Below are positions 7,549 through 14,151 of a stretch of 64,000 nucleotides of DNA, piece after piece. The notes under the pieces are model-generated. The model had not been told where the DNA came from, did not search any database, and saw only the letters and a list, made by a program, of their open reading frames with translations. The first letter of the stretch is position 1, and every line of letters starts with the position of its first letter. Source of the stretch: a virus. Location of the stretch: positions 1 to 64,000 of the IMG/VR virus record IMGVR_UViG_3300037258_000150; one strand, given 5' to 3'. A program made the position numbers and the translations under genes.

Positions 7549-7727
7549 GCGAAAAACTGCTCCAAGAGCGACAGCGCGAACTGCTTGCGGCGCTGGATAC
7601 CTCCGCGGCCTTCCATGGGCTATTAGCCGACACGATGCGAATACAGATGGCTATCGATGGCCTTATCGAGGCGCATTTGCTGGCCTTTAGGGAAAACTCA
7701 CCGTCTAGTGCGTCGGGGAGTCCATGA
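7545..7727 (+). CDS. Small helical hypothetical protein
   Basis: 60 residues from ATG 7545 (GGAGAG seven bases upstream, ATGA overlap). It is almost fully helical (LLQERQRELLAALDTSAAFH) with a Ser/Pro-rich tail. Function unknown. Confidence 0.7.
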   Translation: MSEKLLQERQRELLAALDTSAAFHGLLADTMRIQMAIDGLIEAHLLAFRENSPSSASGSP

Positions 7728-7996
7728 GCGAAGATAATTACACGGTCGAGCGCATGCCGCTTCCGATCGAAGAATTGAAGGTGATCGCCAATCTGACCGT
7801 CGAGTTGGTGAAGCTGCGTCAGAACGAGTGCAAGCACTTGGCTATCGAGAACATCGGCCCCGAGATATGGCGTAACTTGCTGATGGTCACGTACCCGCCC
7901 CCGCGCGTGATCGTGCAAGGCACACCTCCGGAGTGCGGCTCGGACTTATGGCCGTCACCGGACAGCGCAGGAGATGAGCATGGGCGCGATGGGTGA
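7724..7996 (+). CDS. Small hypothetical protein
   Basis: 90 residues in an ATGA overlap. It is helical in the first half (ELKVIANLTVELVKLRQNEC), with strand YPPPRVIVQGTPP and a disordered tail that overlaps the next gene by 17 bases. No family recognised. Confidence 0.7.
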   Translation: MSEDNYTVERMPLPIEELKVIANLTVELVKLRQNECKHLAIENIGPEIWRNLLMVTYPPPRVIVQGTPPECGSDLWPSPDSAGDEHGRDG

Positions 7997-8225
7997 ATTT
8001 GGCGATGAGTGGCCTTTTCTGCGGCCGGTACCACTGCTATGTCGGCTATTTGGCCATCGCTGGAAGCCGTCATATATCGGCGAGGTAATCCGGCGTCAGC
8101 CCAGGTGGGTCTACATTAACCACTATTGCACGCGCTGCTACGTCACTTCCGTCATTTTGCCGCCGCCTTCGATAGAAGTAGCGGATGACAGACCGCCAAC
8201 CGTGTCAGATGCTCCGGCAGATTGA
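7980..8225 (+). CDS. Small protein with CxxC zinc-binding-like core
   Basis: 81 residues. ATG 7980 is preferred over ATG 7974 because GGAG at 7970-7973 is then six bases upstream. It contains LLCRLFGHRWKP and then YCTRCYVTS, the spaced Cys/His layout of a small zinc ribbon seen in many phage proteins of unknown function. Confidence 0.7.
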   Translation: MGAMGEFGDEWPFLRPVPLLCRLFGHRWKPSYIGEVIRRQPRWVYINHYCTRCYVTSVILPPPSIEVADDRPPTVSDAPAD

Positions 8226-8412
8226 AATAACGCGCCGATGCGAGATGTGCGTCTCGCACGCAAAGCAGCGCATGACGTGCGTCGGTTGCAACCACGTCTG
8301 GATCGACTGCCCTGGAGCATGGGGACTTCACTTCAAGGACGGCTGCCCGCAGTGCGGGAGCCTATATTGGCGCGCGGTACCACAGTCCGAGGGGCATTCC
8401 GATAAGGCTTGA
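8185..8412 (+). CDS. Small zinc-ribbon protein
   Basis: 75 residues with three Cys pairs: CEMC, CVGCNHVW and CPQCGSLYW, a rubredoxin-like double zinc ribbon. The start is uncertain; it overlaps the previous gene by 41 bases, and an in-frame ATG inside the first pair (near 8242) would break the ribbon. Possibly a DNA- or RNA-polymerase-interacting small protein, but that is a guess. Confidence 0.65.
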   Translation: MTDRQPCQMLRQIEITRRCEMCVSHAKQRMTCVGCNHVWIDCPGAWGLHFKDGCPQCGSLYWRAVPQSEGHSDKA

Positions 8413-8437
8413 CTTGGACCGGTCCAAGTGCTAGCCT
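8409..8437 (+). promoter_or_regulatory. Promoter with embedded 18-bp palindromic operator
   Basis: TTGACT at 8409-8414 and an extended -10 (TG at 8429-8430, TAGCCT at 8432-8437) are 17 bases apart. The perfect palindrome ACTTGGACCGGTCCAAGT at 8412-8429 overlaps the -35 and fills the spacer. This is the layout of a repressed or MerR-like controlled promoter. It drives the gene group from 8463 onward. The regulator is not identified; candidates are the basic RHH-like product of 8606-8755 or a host protein. Confidence 0.65.
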
Positions 8438-8462
8438 CTCTCCCATGAAGCGGGAGAACGCC

Positions 8463-8609
8463 ATGGCAGTGCAGCATATCATCGACTGGCGGTCGGGCGA
8501 GGCGTACTTCGCCATCGTGTGCGGCTCTGAGATCGTCAAGCGTCTGCGGGACTGCCGCAACTGGACGGAAGCGGCGGCAGCCTACCGGGCGTTCAGGAAG
8601 GCCCAGTGA
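8463..8609 (+). CDS. Small hypothetical protein behind a regulated promoter
   Basis: 48 residues. ATG 8463 has GGGAGAA six to nine bases upstream and is preferred over the in-frame ATG 8445. Strand-helix content (VQHIIDWRSGEAYFAIVCG, then a helix with Arg/Lys). It is the first gene after the palindromic promoter and overlaps the next GTG. Function unknown. Confidence 0.65.
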   Translation: MAVQHIIDWRSGEAYFAIVCGSEIVKRLRDCRNWTEAAAAYRAFRKAQ

Positions 8610-8755
8610 AGAAGTGGGGCGAGTACAAGGCGGCGGAGCGTGCCAAACGCACGGAGGTGGGTTTGAAGCGGCTTGAGCTTTGGGCTCACCCCTTGGACTG
8701 GCCGGCAATCAAGCGGTACGTGGGGCGGCTGATGAAGCGGAGGGTGGCGAAATGA
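8606..8755 (+). CDS. Small basic protein, possible ribbon-helix-helix factor
   Basis: 49 residues from GTG 8606 (GTGA overlap). A basic N-terminal helix, a short strand VGLKRLELWAHP and a second basic helix IKRYVGRLMKRR resemble the strand-helix-helix of Arc/MetJ-type repressors. A dimer of such a protein would bind a palindrome like the one at 8412-8429, so autoregulation is plausible but not shown. Confidence 0.55.
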   Translation: MKKWGEYKAAERAKRTEVGLKRLELWAHPLDWPAIKRYVGRLMKRRVAK

Positions 8756-8961
8756 ACGGTCCTTTCTACGTGTTCGAGGCATGCAAGAGCGCGGCGCTGG
8801 GTGATCTGTACCGCGGCGATCGGCCCACACTCGATGAGGCGACGGCACTCGCCATATCAATCCATAACGAGGCCGGGAAGCGTACCTACGTTCTCGATAG
8901 CCTCGCCGAGCGAGTAGCGGTCTATCCTCGTAGCGCTGACAACCAAGCGGGTGGTAAATGA
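8752..8961 (+). CDS. Small hypothetical protein
   Basis: 69 residues, ATG 8752 in an ATGA overlap with GGAGGG upstream. It has FYVFEACKSAALGDLYRG and a central helix, then strand KRTYVLDSLAER. Looks globular; no family recognised. Confidence 0.7.
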   Translation: MNGPFYVFEACKSAALGDLYRGDRPTLDEATALAISIHNEAGKRTYVLDSLAERVAVYPRSADNQAGGK

Positions 8962-9161
8962 TCGTCACCGAAAAAGCGCACGGCCGTACCCGGTTCTTCC
9001 GAGGCGCGAGCCGTCAGTTTGAGCAGGAGTGGGACGCCTTCACCGCCGATCGGGCGCGGGCGAAGTCCATGACAGCAGCCGAAGCGAAGACCAAATCTGC
9101 CGAGCTGAATGCTCGCCATGCCGAGCATTCGACGTGGTGCGTATACGGGGTGACGCCATGA
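8958..9161 (+). CDS. Small hypothetical protein
   Basis: 67 residues in an ATGA overlap. Basic N-terminal half with aromatic FFRGASRQFEQEWDAF, then a Lys/Ala-rich helix and a C-terminal Trp-Cys strand. Overlaps the next gene by four bases. Function unknown. Confidence 0.65.
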   Translation: MIVTEKAHGRTRFFRGASRQFEQEWDAFTADRARAKSMTAAEAKTKSAELNARHAEHSTWCVYGVTP

Positions 9162-9352
9162 CGCGCCGCCGACTACTGACGGACGACCGCATGGACGATC
9201 TGCGGCGCACACCGAGACAGGCCGACGTGTCAGACGTCGAGGATCTGGTCGGCGAAGTGGATCGTCTGCGGGCGGAGATTCTGGCCGCTCGGCATAACGG
9301 CTCGGCTCCGGAAGCGTTCTGGCTGCCGGACGCAGACGGGAATACAGGGTAA
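9158..9352 (+). CDS. Small helical hypothetical protein
   Basis: 64 residues from ATG 9158 (ATGA). Charged, with a coiled-coil-like stretch DVEDLVGEVDRLRAEILAAR at 26-45. No family recognised. Confidence 0.65.
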   Translation: MTRRRLLTDDRMDDLRRTPRQADVSDVEDLVGEVDRLRAEILAARHNGSAPEAFWLPDADGNTG

Positions 9353-9426
9353 TCGGATCAACCAGGAGATGAGCATGCGTGACGAAAAAGGCGGCTGGTA
9401 ACAGCTCATAACTCAGACGAGCATCC
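9353..9426 (+). other. Short gap with micro-frame
   Basis: Between two genes lies a strong ribosome site and start (AGGAGATGAGCATG) opening a frame of only eight codons (9375-9401, MRDEKGGW). It repeats the ribosome-site/start arrangement at 7303 and 7970, and may be the residue of a deleted gene or a leader for the next gene. Confidence 0.35.
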
Positions 9427-9609
9427 ATGAAACTCCCCCTCCTCCTCTCCTGTCTGCTGTTACAATCGTGCGCCCTCTGCCAGCGCCATGAGCGCACCTG
9501 CGATGCGGTGGCTGTAGGCGCGGCAGCGCTCGTGATCGGGAGTTTGAGCGCGAGTGACTGGCACGGCGGAGGCTGTACGTGCGGGTGTCCGGGGATGCCG
9601 CGCTGCTAG
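9427..9609 (+). CDS. Small Cys-rich lipoprotein
   Basis: 60 residues with a lipoprotein signal: MKLP then hydrophobic LLLSCLLL and lipobox LQSC (Cys15). The mature part has seven more Cys, clustered at the end (HGGGCTCGCPGMPRC). It would be anchored to a membrane in the periplasm. It is the last rightward gene; its TAG stop overlaps the stop of the opposing lipase gene in the shared bases CTAG. Possible roles are superinfection exclusion or an Rz1-like lysis part; neither can be decided. Confidence 0.65.
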   Translation: MKLPLLLSCLLLQSCALCQRHERTCDAVAVGAAALVIGSLSASDWHGGGCTCGCPGMPRC

Positions 9610-10430
9610 GTCGGGAAGATGCGTTCCGCCTCGGGCAGGAGCGCGATCGACGACGGGTCGAGCTCGAACGCGTAGTTCCCCGCATGGTGCGCCGCCACCG
9701 GATTGTCTGACACGCGCGCATTCGCCGGCAGCATCGTGAGATTGTGCAGTGGCGAGTAGCCCATCCCGCCAGGGACCCGAGGCACGAGGTCGCGCTCGTA
9801 CGCATAGCACACATAGTCCGTCACCCGGCTCGCGAAGTAGTCGGCGAACGCGCCATCTCCAGGGTGCGGGCTTGCGAAGAACCGTCCACGCACTGCGGCG
9901 CTACCGAAAGCCTCGGCCGCAGCGAGCGCCAGGTACTCGGCGAGCGGTGCGCCTAAGCTGTGCCCCGTGAACGCGATCGGCCGCTTGTCGCTGAACGCCT
10001 CGAGCGGCGGCCCATCGGTACCCTTGAGGTCGCGAAACTGAAGCGACTTGAACAGGTCCCAGAAGCCGGTCTCGACGCAGCCGTCGCCCGGATGGGCCAC
10101 TTTCGGCAGGAACGTCCCGTCAATAGCCCACTCGGCCATCGACTCGGTGCCCCGGATAATCACGTGCTGGCCGGCCTCGCTCTCGGTCACGAAACCGTAA
10201 AACACACGCTTGGCCCCGAGGTTGAGCCAGTCCTCAAAGAACGCGTCCTGGCCGCTCAGCCAGCCGACGAGGGAGTGCGTGGCGGCAATCCAGGGTGGTA
10301 GTGGCGGCCCGCCTGAGATGATGGCGCCTTGGGCTTCCTGCGTCGCCGGGGGCATCTCAACCGGGCCGATGTGCTCGGCCGAGTAACAGTACAAGGCCAG
10401 CCGGGCGGCTTCGGCGGGGTCGGGCGTCAC
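9606..10430 (-). CDS. Class 3 lipase-like alpha/beta hydrolase
   Basis: 274 residues from the GTG at 10430, which overlaps the upstream stop (GTGA). It carries the lipase class 3 pattern (PF01764): strand HVIIRGTES near 89-97, nucleophile elbow FTGHSLGAPLAEYLA with Ser158, the RDLVPRVP motif with Asp214, and a downstream His. Such enzymes hydrolyse lipid or other carboxyl esters. No signal peptide is seen. It is the last leftward gene, next to a papain-like peptidase. Lipases are uncommon in phage genomes; it could act in lysis, on membrane lipids, or as a virion enzyme. The catalytic motif is clear, the role inferred. Confidence 0.82.
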   Translation of the reverse strand: MTPDPAEAARLALYCYSAEHIGPVEMPPATQEAQGAIISGGPPLPPWIAATHSLVGWLSGQDAFFEDWLNLGAKRVFYGFVTESEAGQHVIIRGTESMAEWAIDGTFLPKVAHPGDGCVETGFWDLFKSLQFRDLKGTDGPPLEAFSDKRPIAFTGHSLGAPLAEYLALAAAEAFGSAAVRGRFFASPHPGDGAFADYFASRVTDYVCYAYERDLVPRVPGGMGYSPLHNLTMLPANARVSDNPVAAHHAGNYAFELDPSSIALLPEAERIFPT

Positions 10431-11191
10431 GCGGCTTCCCTGATGGCCGACATCTGCGTCTCCAGGTCCGTGAGCGACAAGCCGGCCGGGCTCTTGCCAG
10501 TCGCCAGGATCCAATCCGCATCGGCGAGCAGATACGCCTCATCGACGTAGGCCGACCAGAACGCCCAGGTCATCCGGTAGGCTTTGCTGCCCCAGGAGAT
10601 GATGTTGAGGCCGTCCGCGTCGTAGCCGGCCGCAATCACCGCATGACCGCCGATGATATTCGCCGTGCCCGGCCGCACATCCCAGACCTGCTCGGACATG
10701 ATCCAGTCCGGTACGTTAAAGCCGAGGTAGCAAAGACCGCCATCGTAGATTGCGAGCTTCACGTCCGCGAAGTTCGACGGGTCCACTTCGACGAAGGCGC
10801 TGATGCGGTGCCGGCCGCTCGTGACCGGAATCCCTGAGAGCATGGCGAAGGTGAGCACCGACTGCTCATCCCCACCCCTGTCGGTCGAGGCATCCCCCGC
10901 TTTGTACCCGCACGCCTCAGAATAGAGCTCGATGATATTCGAGTCCGGCTCCGTGTCGATTGGCGGGTTGGCGTTCGCCGTCCAGACCTGAAGCGCATGC
11001 CCGAGGGCGGCGCAGGTACAGTCGCCGAGCGAATTGTTCCCCATCATGCCGAGGTCTGCCGGCAATGCGACCGTGTAGTCGCAGGAGACCGGAGGCGGCG
11101 CGAGAGCGCGGCGCCGCCCGGCCAGCAGGGCTGAGAGATGCGGCACCCGAGGATTGAATTTCCGCGGGAGCCGCCCGAGCATGCCGCCCAT
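10427..11191 (-). CDS. Papain-like (C1-type) cysteine peptidase
   Basis: 254 residues. GNNSLGDCTCAALGHA puts a candidate catalytic Cys at 58 (second Cys at 60), IIGGHAVIAAGYD gives His183, and NIISWGSKAYRMTWAFW supplies the Asn/Trp part of the papain fold. Similar stand-alone proteins occur in phages and bacteria with unknown substrates. No export signal. It starts 3 bases after the small gene 11195-11566 and is coupled to the lipase. It could be a virion or lysis-associated protease. Confidence 0.78.
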   Translation of the reverse strand: MGGMLGRLPRKFNPRVPHLSALLAGRRRALAPPPVSCDYTVALPADLGMMGNNSLGDCTCAALGHALQVWTANANPPIDTEPDSNIIELYSEACGYKAGDASTDRGGDEQSVLTFAMLSGIPVTSGRHRISAFVEVDPSNFADVKLAIYDGGLCYLGFNVPDWIMSEQVWDVRPGTANIIGGHAVIAAGYDADGLNIISWGSKAYRMTWAFWSAYVDEAYLLADADWILATGKSPAGLSLTDLETQMSAIREAA

Positions 11192-11194
11192 GCC

Positions 11195-11566
11195 TTACGC
11201 CTTCTTCTGCTGCGCGAGCTCCGCGCCAGCCGCCGCTGCAATGCCGGCTCCCGTATCGGCGAACCAGCCCTTGAGCGACTCCCCGAGGAAGGGCGAGTTC
11301 TGCACGACCTGCCAGTCGATCTGCGCGGCCGGGGTCACAAACGCCAGCGCGTTGGCGGCGAACTGCGCCATGGCCGGATCCTTGATGCCGGCGACGAGAG
11401 TCTGTAGCTGCGCGGCCATGGCCGTGAAGTCCCCCGTCCCGCCGGCATTGAAGTACGCGGCGATCGTGGAGGCGGTATTGGCGGCCGCCACCTTGTCAGC
11501 GGCCATGCTGATGGCGAGCGCGGTGGCGCCGTTGGCGGCGAGGTAGGGGATGGAAGTGTTGCTCAT
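11195..11566 (-). CDS. Ala-rich hypothetical protein
   Basis: 123 residues from ATG 11566 (ATGA overlap). Almost entirely Ala-rich helix with a central DWQVVQNSPFLGESLKGWF. Possibly a structural or virion-associated protein. No family recognised. Confidence 0.7.
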   Translation of the reverse strand: MSNTSIPYLAANGATALAISMAADKVAAANTASTIAAYFNAGGTGDFTAMAAQLQTLVAGIKDPAMAQFAANALAFVTPAAQIDWQVVQNSPFLGESLKGWFADTGAGIAAAAGAELAQQKKA

Positions 11567-11832
11567 TTGGGCTCTCGTGGAGGCGCCGGCACCGCCGGCA
11601 GAATAGGGTTCGAGGCCAAGACCGCCTTGGCTTGGACGTAAGTCTGCGCTGTCACGTGACCCCTCCAATAGGTGAGTACCGCGATGGCTCCGAGACAGCC
11701 TTTCATGTACTTGTCGGGAATGAAGCCGCCCTCGGCGAGCACGGCGAGAGTGCCACCGGAGACGGCAAGGATGCGTGTCCAGCTGTTATTGAGCGCTTCC
11801 CAGACGTTGGTTGCGAAAATCCAGAAGTTCAT
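11563..11832 (-). CDS. Small membrane protein, holin candidate
   Basis: 89 residues from ATG 11832. Two short hydrophobic segments (about residues 20-36 and 47-58) flank GGFIPDKYMKGC; the tail is Pro-rich (ILPAVPAPPREPK). Its place two genes from the M15 endolysin suits a holin or a pinholin-like protein, but the segments are weak and the charged C-terminus short. The class is inferred from context. Confidence 0.6.
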   Translation of the reverse strand: MNFWIFATNVWEALNNSWTRILAVSGGTLAVLAEGGFIPDKYMKGCLGAIAVLTYWRGHVTAQTYVQAKAVLASNPILPAVPAPPREPK

Positions 11833-12224
11833 GGTGTCACCACTACAGTTAAGCCGCTCGGGGCGCCGGGCGTCTTCGTTGTCGGTACCGGCGCGCCCTG
11901 GCATGCCTCGCTTGAATGGGCCGACTCTATTCCGGCTACTACCGCCGTCACAAAGCCGCAAACCTGCTGGGTAGAGGTATAGCCAGAGGTCACCGCGCTC
12001 GTAAATCTGATGCCGGTCTGCACTGGCGTTGGGGCTTCACTACCGGTACCCGCTACACCAACGTAGAGGTTGTACGTGATGGTTGCCGTGCTCGGGATTG
12101 CCGTGCCATCAGTGTACTGAGTGGGGGCGACGTAAGACCAAGTCGCGGTGCCCGTCGTCTGGGCAGTGGCAACGGACGCCACCATCAGCGCGAGCAATGC
12201 GGCATGTCGCTTTCGAATCGCCAT
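11829..12224 (-). CDS. Secreted small beta-sandwich protein
   Basis: 131 residues from ATG 12224. A Sec signal peptide is clear: MAIRKRH, hydrophobic AALLALMVASV, cleavage after ATA before QTTG. The mature part is about 110 residues of Thr/Val/Ser-rich strands (ATWSYVAPTQYTDG, TITYNLYVGVAG) resembling a fibronectin type III-like domain. A GTG at 12266, overlapping the endolysin stop as GTGA, gives an alternative start with 14 more residues ahead of the signal. It is one of eight signal-bearing proteins in this phage. Confidence 0.72.
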   Translation of the reverse strand: MAIRKRHAALLALMVASVATAQTTGTATWSYVAPTQYTDGTAIPSTATITYNLYVGVAGTGSEAPTPVQTGIRFTSAVTSGYTSTQQVCGFVTAVVAGIESAHSSEACQGAPVPTTKTPGAPSGLTVVVTP

Positions 12225-12262
12225 GCTCCCGCGAAGGAGGAGCCAGAGGAATTTGAGGTATT

Positions 12263-12613
12263 TCACTTGTGCACCCCGTCGGGCGATATCGAGAAGTGAT
12301 CCAAGTCCTTGAGTTGGCCGAAATCGCCTCCCCAATAATGATCAGGCCCGAGCGTCTTCCACCACGTCCCGAGCTGCCCGTACGCGTCCCCTGTCGTCAG
12401 ATACTCCCCGTCTTTGAATAGATTCAGGTCGATGGCGAGGCGTTCGCAGTGCACGGAGTCTTTGATGCCCGAGCCGTGCTCGGCATCCCATTCGGCTTGC
12501 TGAGGAGTTCGCCACGCCTCCCCGAGCGTCACGCCGTAGCCCAATTCCTGAGCCTTCTGGATGAGCTTCGCGGCGTCCTGGGAGAAGGTCTGTTGTAGAT
12601 CGAGAATGCTCAC
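12263..12613 (-). CDS. M15-type peptidase endolysin
   Basis: 116 residues of the VanY/M15_4 family, which cut peptide crosslinks in peptidoglycan. SVHCERLAIDLNL gives the zinc ligands His55 and Asp62 plus the Arg58 typical of the family; HYWGGDF and LDHFSI (His106) supply the rest. There is no signal peptide, so it depends on a holin. Neighbours 12610-12924 and 11563-11832 are small membrane proteins, giving a compact lysis cassette. The length is normal for single-domain phage M15 enzymes. Confidence 0.9.
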   Translation of the reverse strand: MSILDLQQTFSQDAAKLIQKAQELGYGVTLGEAWRTPQQAEWDAEHGSGIKDSVHCERLAIDLNLFKDGEYLTTGDAYGQLGTWWKTLGPDHYWGGDFGQLKDLDHFSISPDGVHK

Positions 12614-12924
12614 TTTTCCTCCAGCTTATCCACTCGCTCTTTCAACACCTCGACCGCGCGGACATAGGGCTCAACCTGCACATGCTTCCATTCGCGAAGG
12701 TCAAGGATATCCCGTTCGTTGCGCTCGATGCGAATGGAGAGACCGGCCTTTGTCACCGCAGCCTCCATCTCATCGAGCCGTCTGCCCAATCCCTTGCGCC
12801 AATCCTCGCTCGCCTGCTTCCACTCGCCGAAGGCGCCGAGGAAAAACTTGGACGATCCCCACCAGGCAAGGATCGGGCTCGCGATGGCAACGGCGAGAGC
12901 GATGGCTGTGACCCATAATTCCAT
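12610..12924 (-). CDS. Membrane-anchored coiled-coil protein (holin or spanin candidate)
   Basis: 104 residues. An N-terminal transmembrane helix (residues 3-23, WVTAIALAVAIASPILAWW) is followed by a charged coiled coil with LDEMEAAVTK and VEVLKERVDKLEEK. This is the shape of an Rz-like i-spanin or of the DUF2730-type proteins near endolysins. It overlaps the endolysin by four bases. Spanin versus holin cannot be decided. Confidence 0.65.
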   Translation of the reverse strand: MELWVTAIALAVAIASPILAWWGSSKFFLGAFGEWKQASEDWRKGLGRRLDEMEAAVTKAGLSIRIERNERDILDLREWKHVQVEPYVRAVEVLKERVDKLEEK

Positions 12925-12930
12925 GTCGTC

Positions 12931-13134
12931 TCAACATTTGATGGCGCAGTACGCCGATACCCGGCAGATGTCGAGGAAGAGAAACTCCGCGACTGTCCAG
13001 GTCGACGCGTCGCGCGCGAGAATCTCATGCATCTTCGGCGCCATGTGCGTCGGTACTTTGCCCGACACCAGGGGATTACCGAGGTCGGCCTTGATACTGT
13101 CTTGAACGATGATCGAACCGTCGCCGCCTCCCAT
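12931..13134 (-). CDS. Small hypothetical protein
   Basis: 67 residues with GAGGTGAG ahead of ATG 13134. DGSIIVQDSIKADLGNPLV and a Cys-containing end (CRVSAYCAIKC). No membrane segment. Unknown. Confidence 0.55.
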   Translation of the reverse strand: MGGGDGSIIVQDSIKADLGNPLVSGKVPTHMAPKMHEILARDASTWTVAEFLFLDICRVSAYCAIKC

Positions 13135-13137
13135 AAC

Positions 13138-13602
13138 TCACCTCGTAGGTTTCATGCGTTGAATATTTCCGGTAGGCCCGTGCGTGTCATCGCCCGGGAT
13201 CTTCCAGCCGTTCAAAATGGCGTAGGCTTCCATGTCCATATAGCGCCGCTCCAGCAGCTTACCCTGTATGTGATCGTCATTGAAAGAGCGTTCGAGGGCC
13301 CGTTGCTCGGCGATGTTCGCCCCCATCACCACCCCGCACGCCCCGATGACCGCCGTCAGCATGAGCACCGTCGGCAGAAACCACGACGTGAGGCGCTCGA
13401 GCCCCGGCGGCAGCTCGATGCGGGTGATATTGACGTGCGCTCCGGCGTGCGCCGTAACGGCCTCATTGGGCGAGTTGTCGGGATTGGTCTGCATCGGGGC
13501 GCCAGACTCTGGCATCGGTGCTGGCGCAGCGGCTGGCGGCTTCTCAGGTGTCGCCATGTGTAGCGCCCTCTTCGGCCACTCGACGGGCTGTATATCGCTC
13601 AC
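13138..13602 (-). CDS. Single-pass membrane protein
   Basis: 154 residues: a Pro-rich N-terminal half, a transmembrane helix near residues 75-95 (LPTVLMLTAVIGACGVVMGA) and a soluble C-terminal helix. It starts in an ATGA overlap with its upstream neighbour, itself a single-pass protein, suggesting the two work together at the inner membrane, perhaps in lysis. Role unknown. An internal ATG at 13557 is possible. Confidence 0.6.
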   Translation of the reverse strand: MSDIQPVEWPKRALHMATPEKPPAAAPAPMPESGAPMQTNPDNSPNEAVTAHAGAHVNITRIELPPGLERLTSWFLPTVLMLTAVIGACGVVMGANIAEQRALERSFNDDHIQGKLLERRYMDMEAYAILNGWKIPGDDTHGPTGNIQRMKPTR

Positions 13603-13976
13603 TGTCCGCCATTCTGCCGCCTCTGCGCGAGCGCCATGATTTCAGACTGGAAGGCCGACATCTCCTGCTGCATCTGCCCTATCTGAGATTGCGAGGCGTC
13701 CTGACGGCCAGAGAGTTGGTTGACGGCGCCGTTGGTCGTGTAGACCGCCTGCAGGACGAGCGCAAACAATGTCGACATCACGATTCCAAACACCCCGAGC
13801 ATCCAGAACACAACCTTCGTCGCGCCATTGAAGTGATTGACGCGTCCGTGATTGGGCGGTGAAGGCATGCGGTTGATGGCATCCTCGGCGGCTTTGCGCG
13901 CGACTTCCACCATGAAGCGCTGCATCTCACCGGACCACTCCACGTCGATCAGACGCTCGCGCGGTACTTCGCTCAT
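13599..13976 (-). CDS. Single-pass membrane protein with coiled-coil tail
   Basis: 125 residues from ATG 13976 (GTG 14003 is an alternative start). Soluble N-terminal helix, transmembrane helix near 54-76 (VFWMLGVFGIVMSTLFALVLQ), then a Gln-rich coiled coil (SQSQIGQMQQEMSAFQSEI). Paired with the next gene by ATGA overlap. Upstream lies a 175-base gap with an imperfect hairpin (CTATGC 14056-14061, GCATAG 14073-14078), no T-run. Role unknown. Confidence 0.6.
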   Translation of the reverse strand: MSEVPRERLIDVEWSGEMQRFMVEVARKAAEDAINRMPSPPNHGRVNHFNGATKVVFWMLGVFGIVMSTLFALVLQAVYTTNGAVNQLSGRQDASQSQIGQMQQEMSAFQSEIMALAQRRQNGGQ

Positions 13977-14151
13977 TCCAGCGATTTCCTCTTCTGCTCT
14001 CACGACAAACGCTCGTTAAATTGACCCCGGCGACCTTGTCGAGCCCGATCTTAGCCTATGCGCTTGAGAAAAGCATAGCGGGCGCTTGGCATCTGTGCTA
14101 GCTATCACCGCTGCCCTGAGATTTGCGGGCGCAGTACCCATATTTCTCCCC

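Noticed and set aside
14056-14078. Hairpin CTATGC/GCATAG between membrane and spike genes
   Set aside because: Imperfect stem without a T-run on either strand; not called a terminator.
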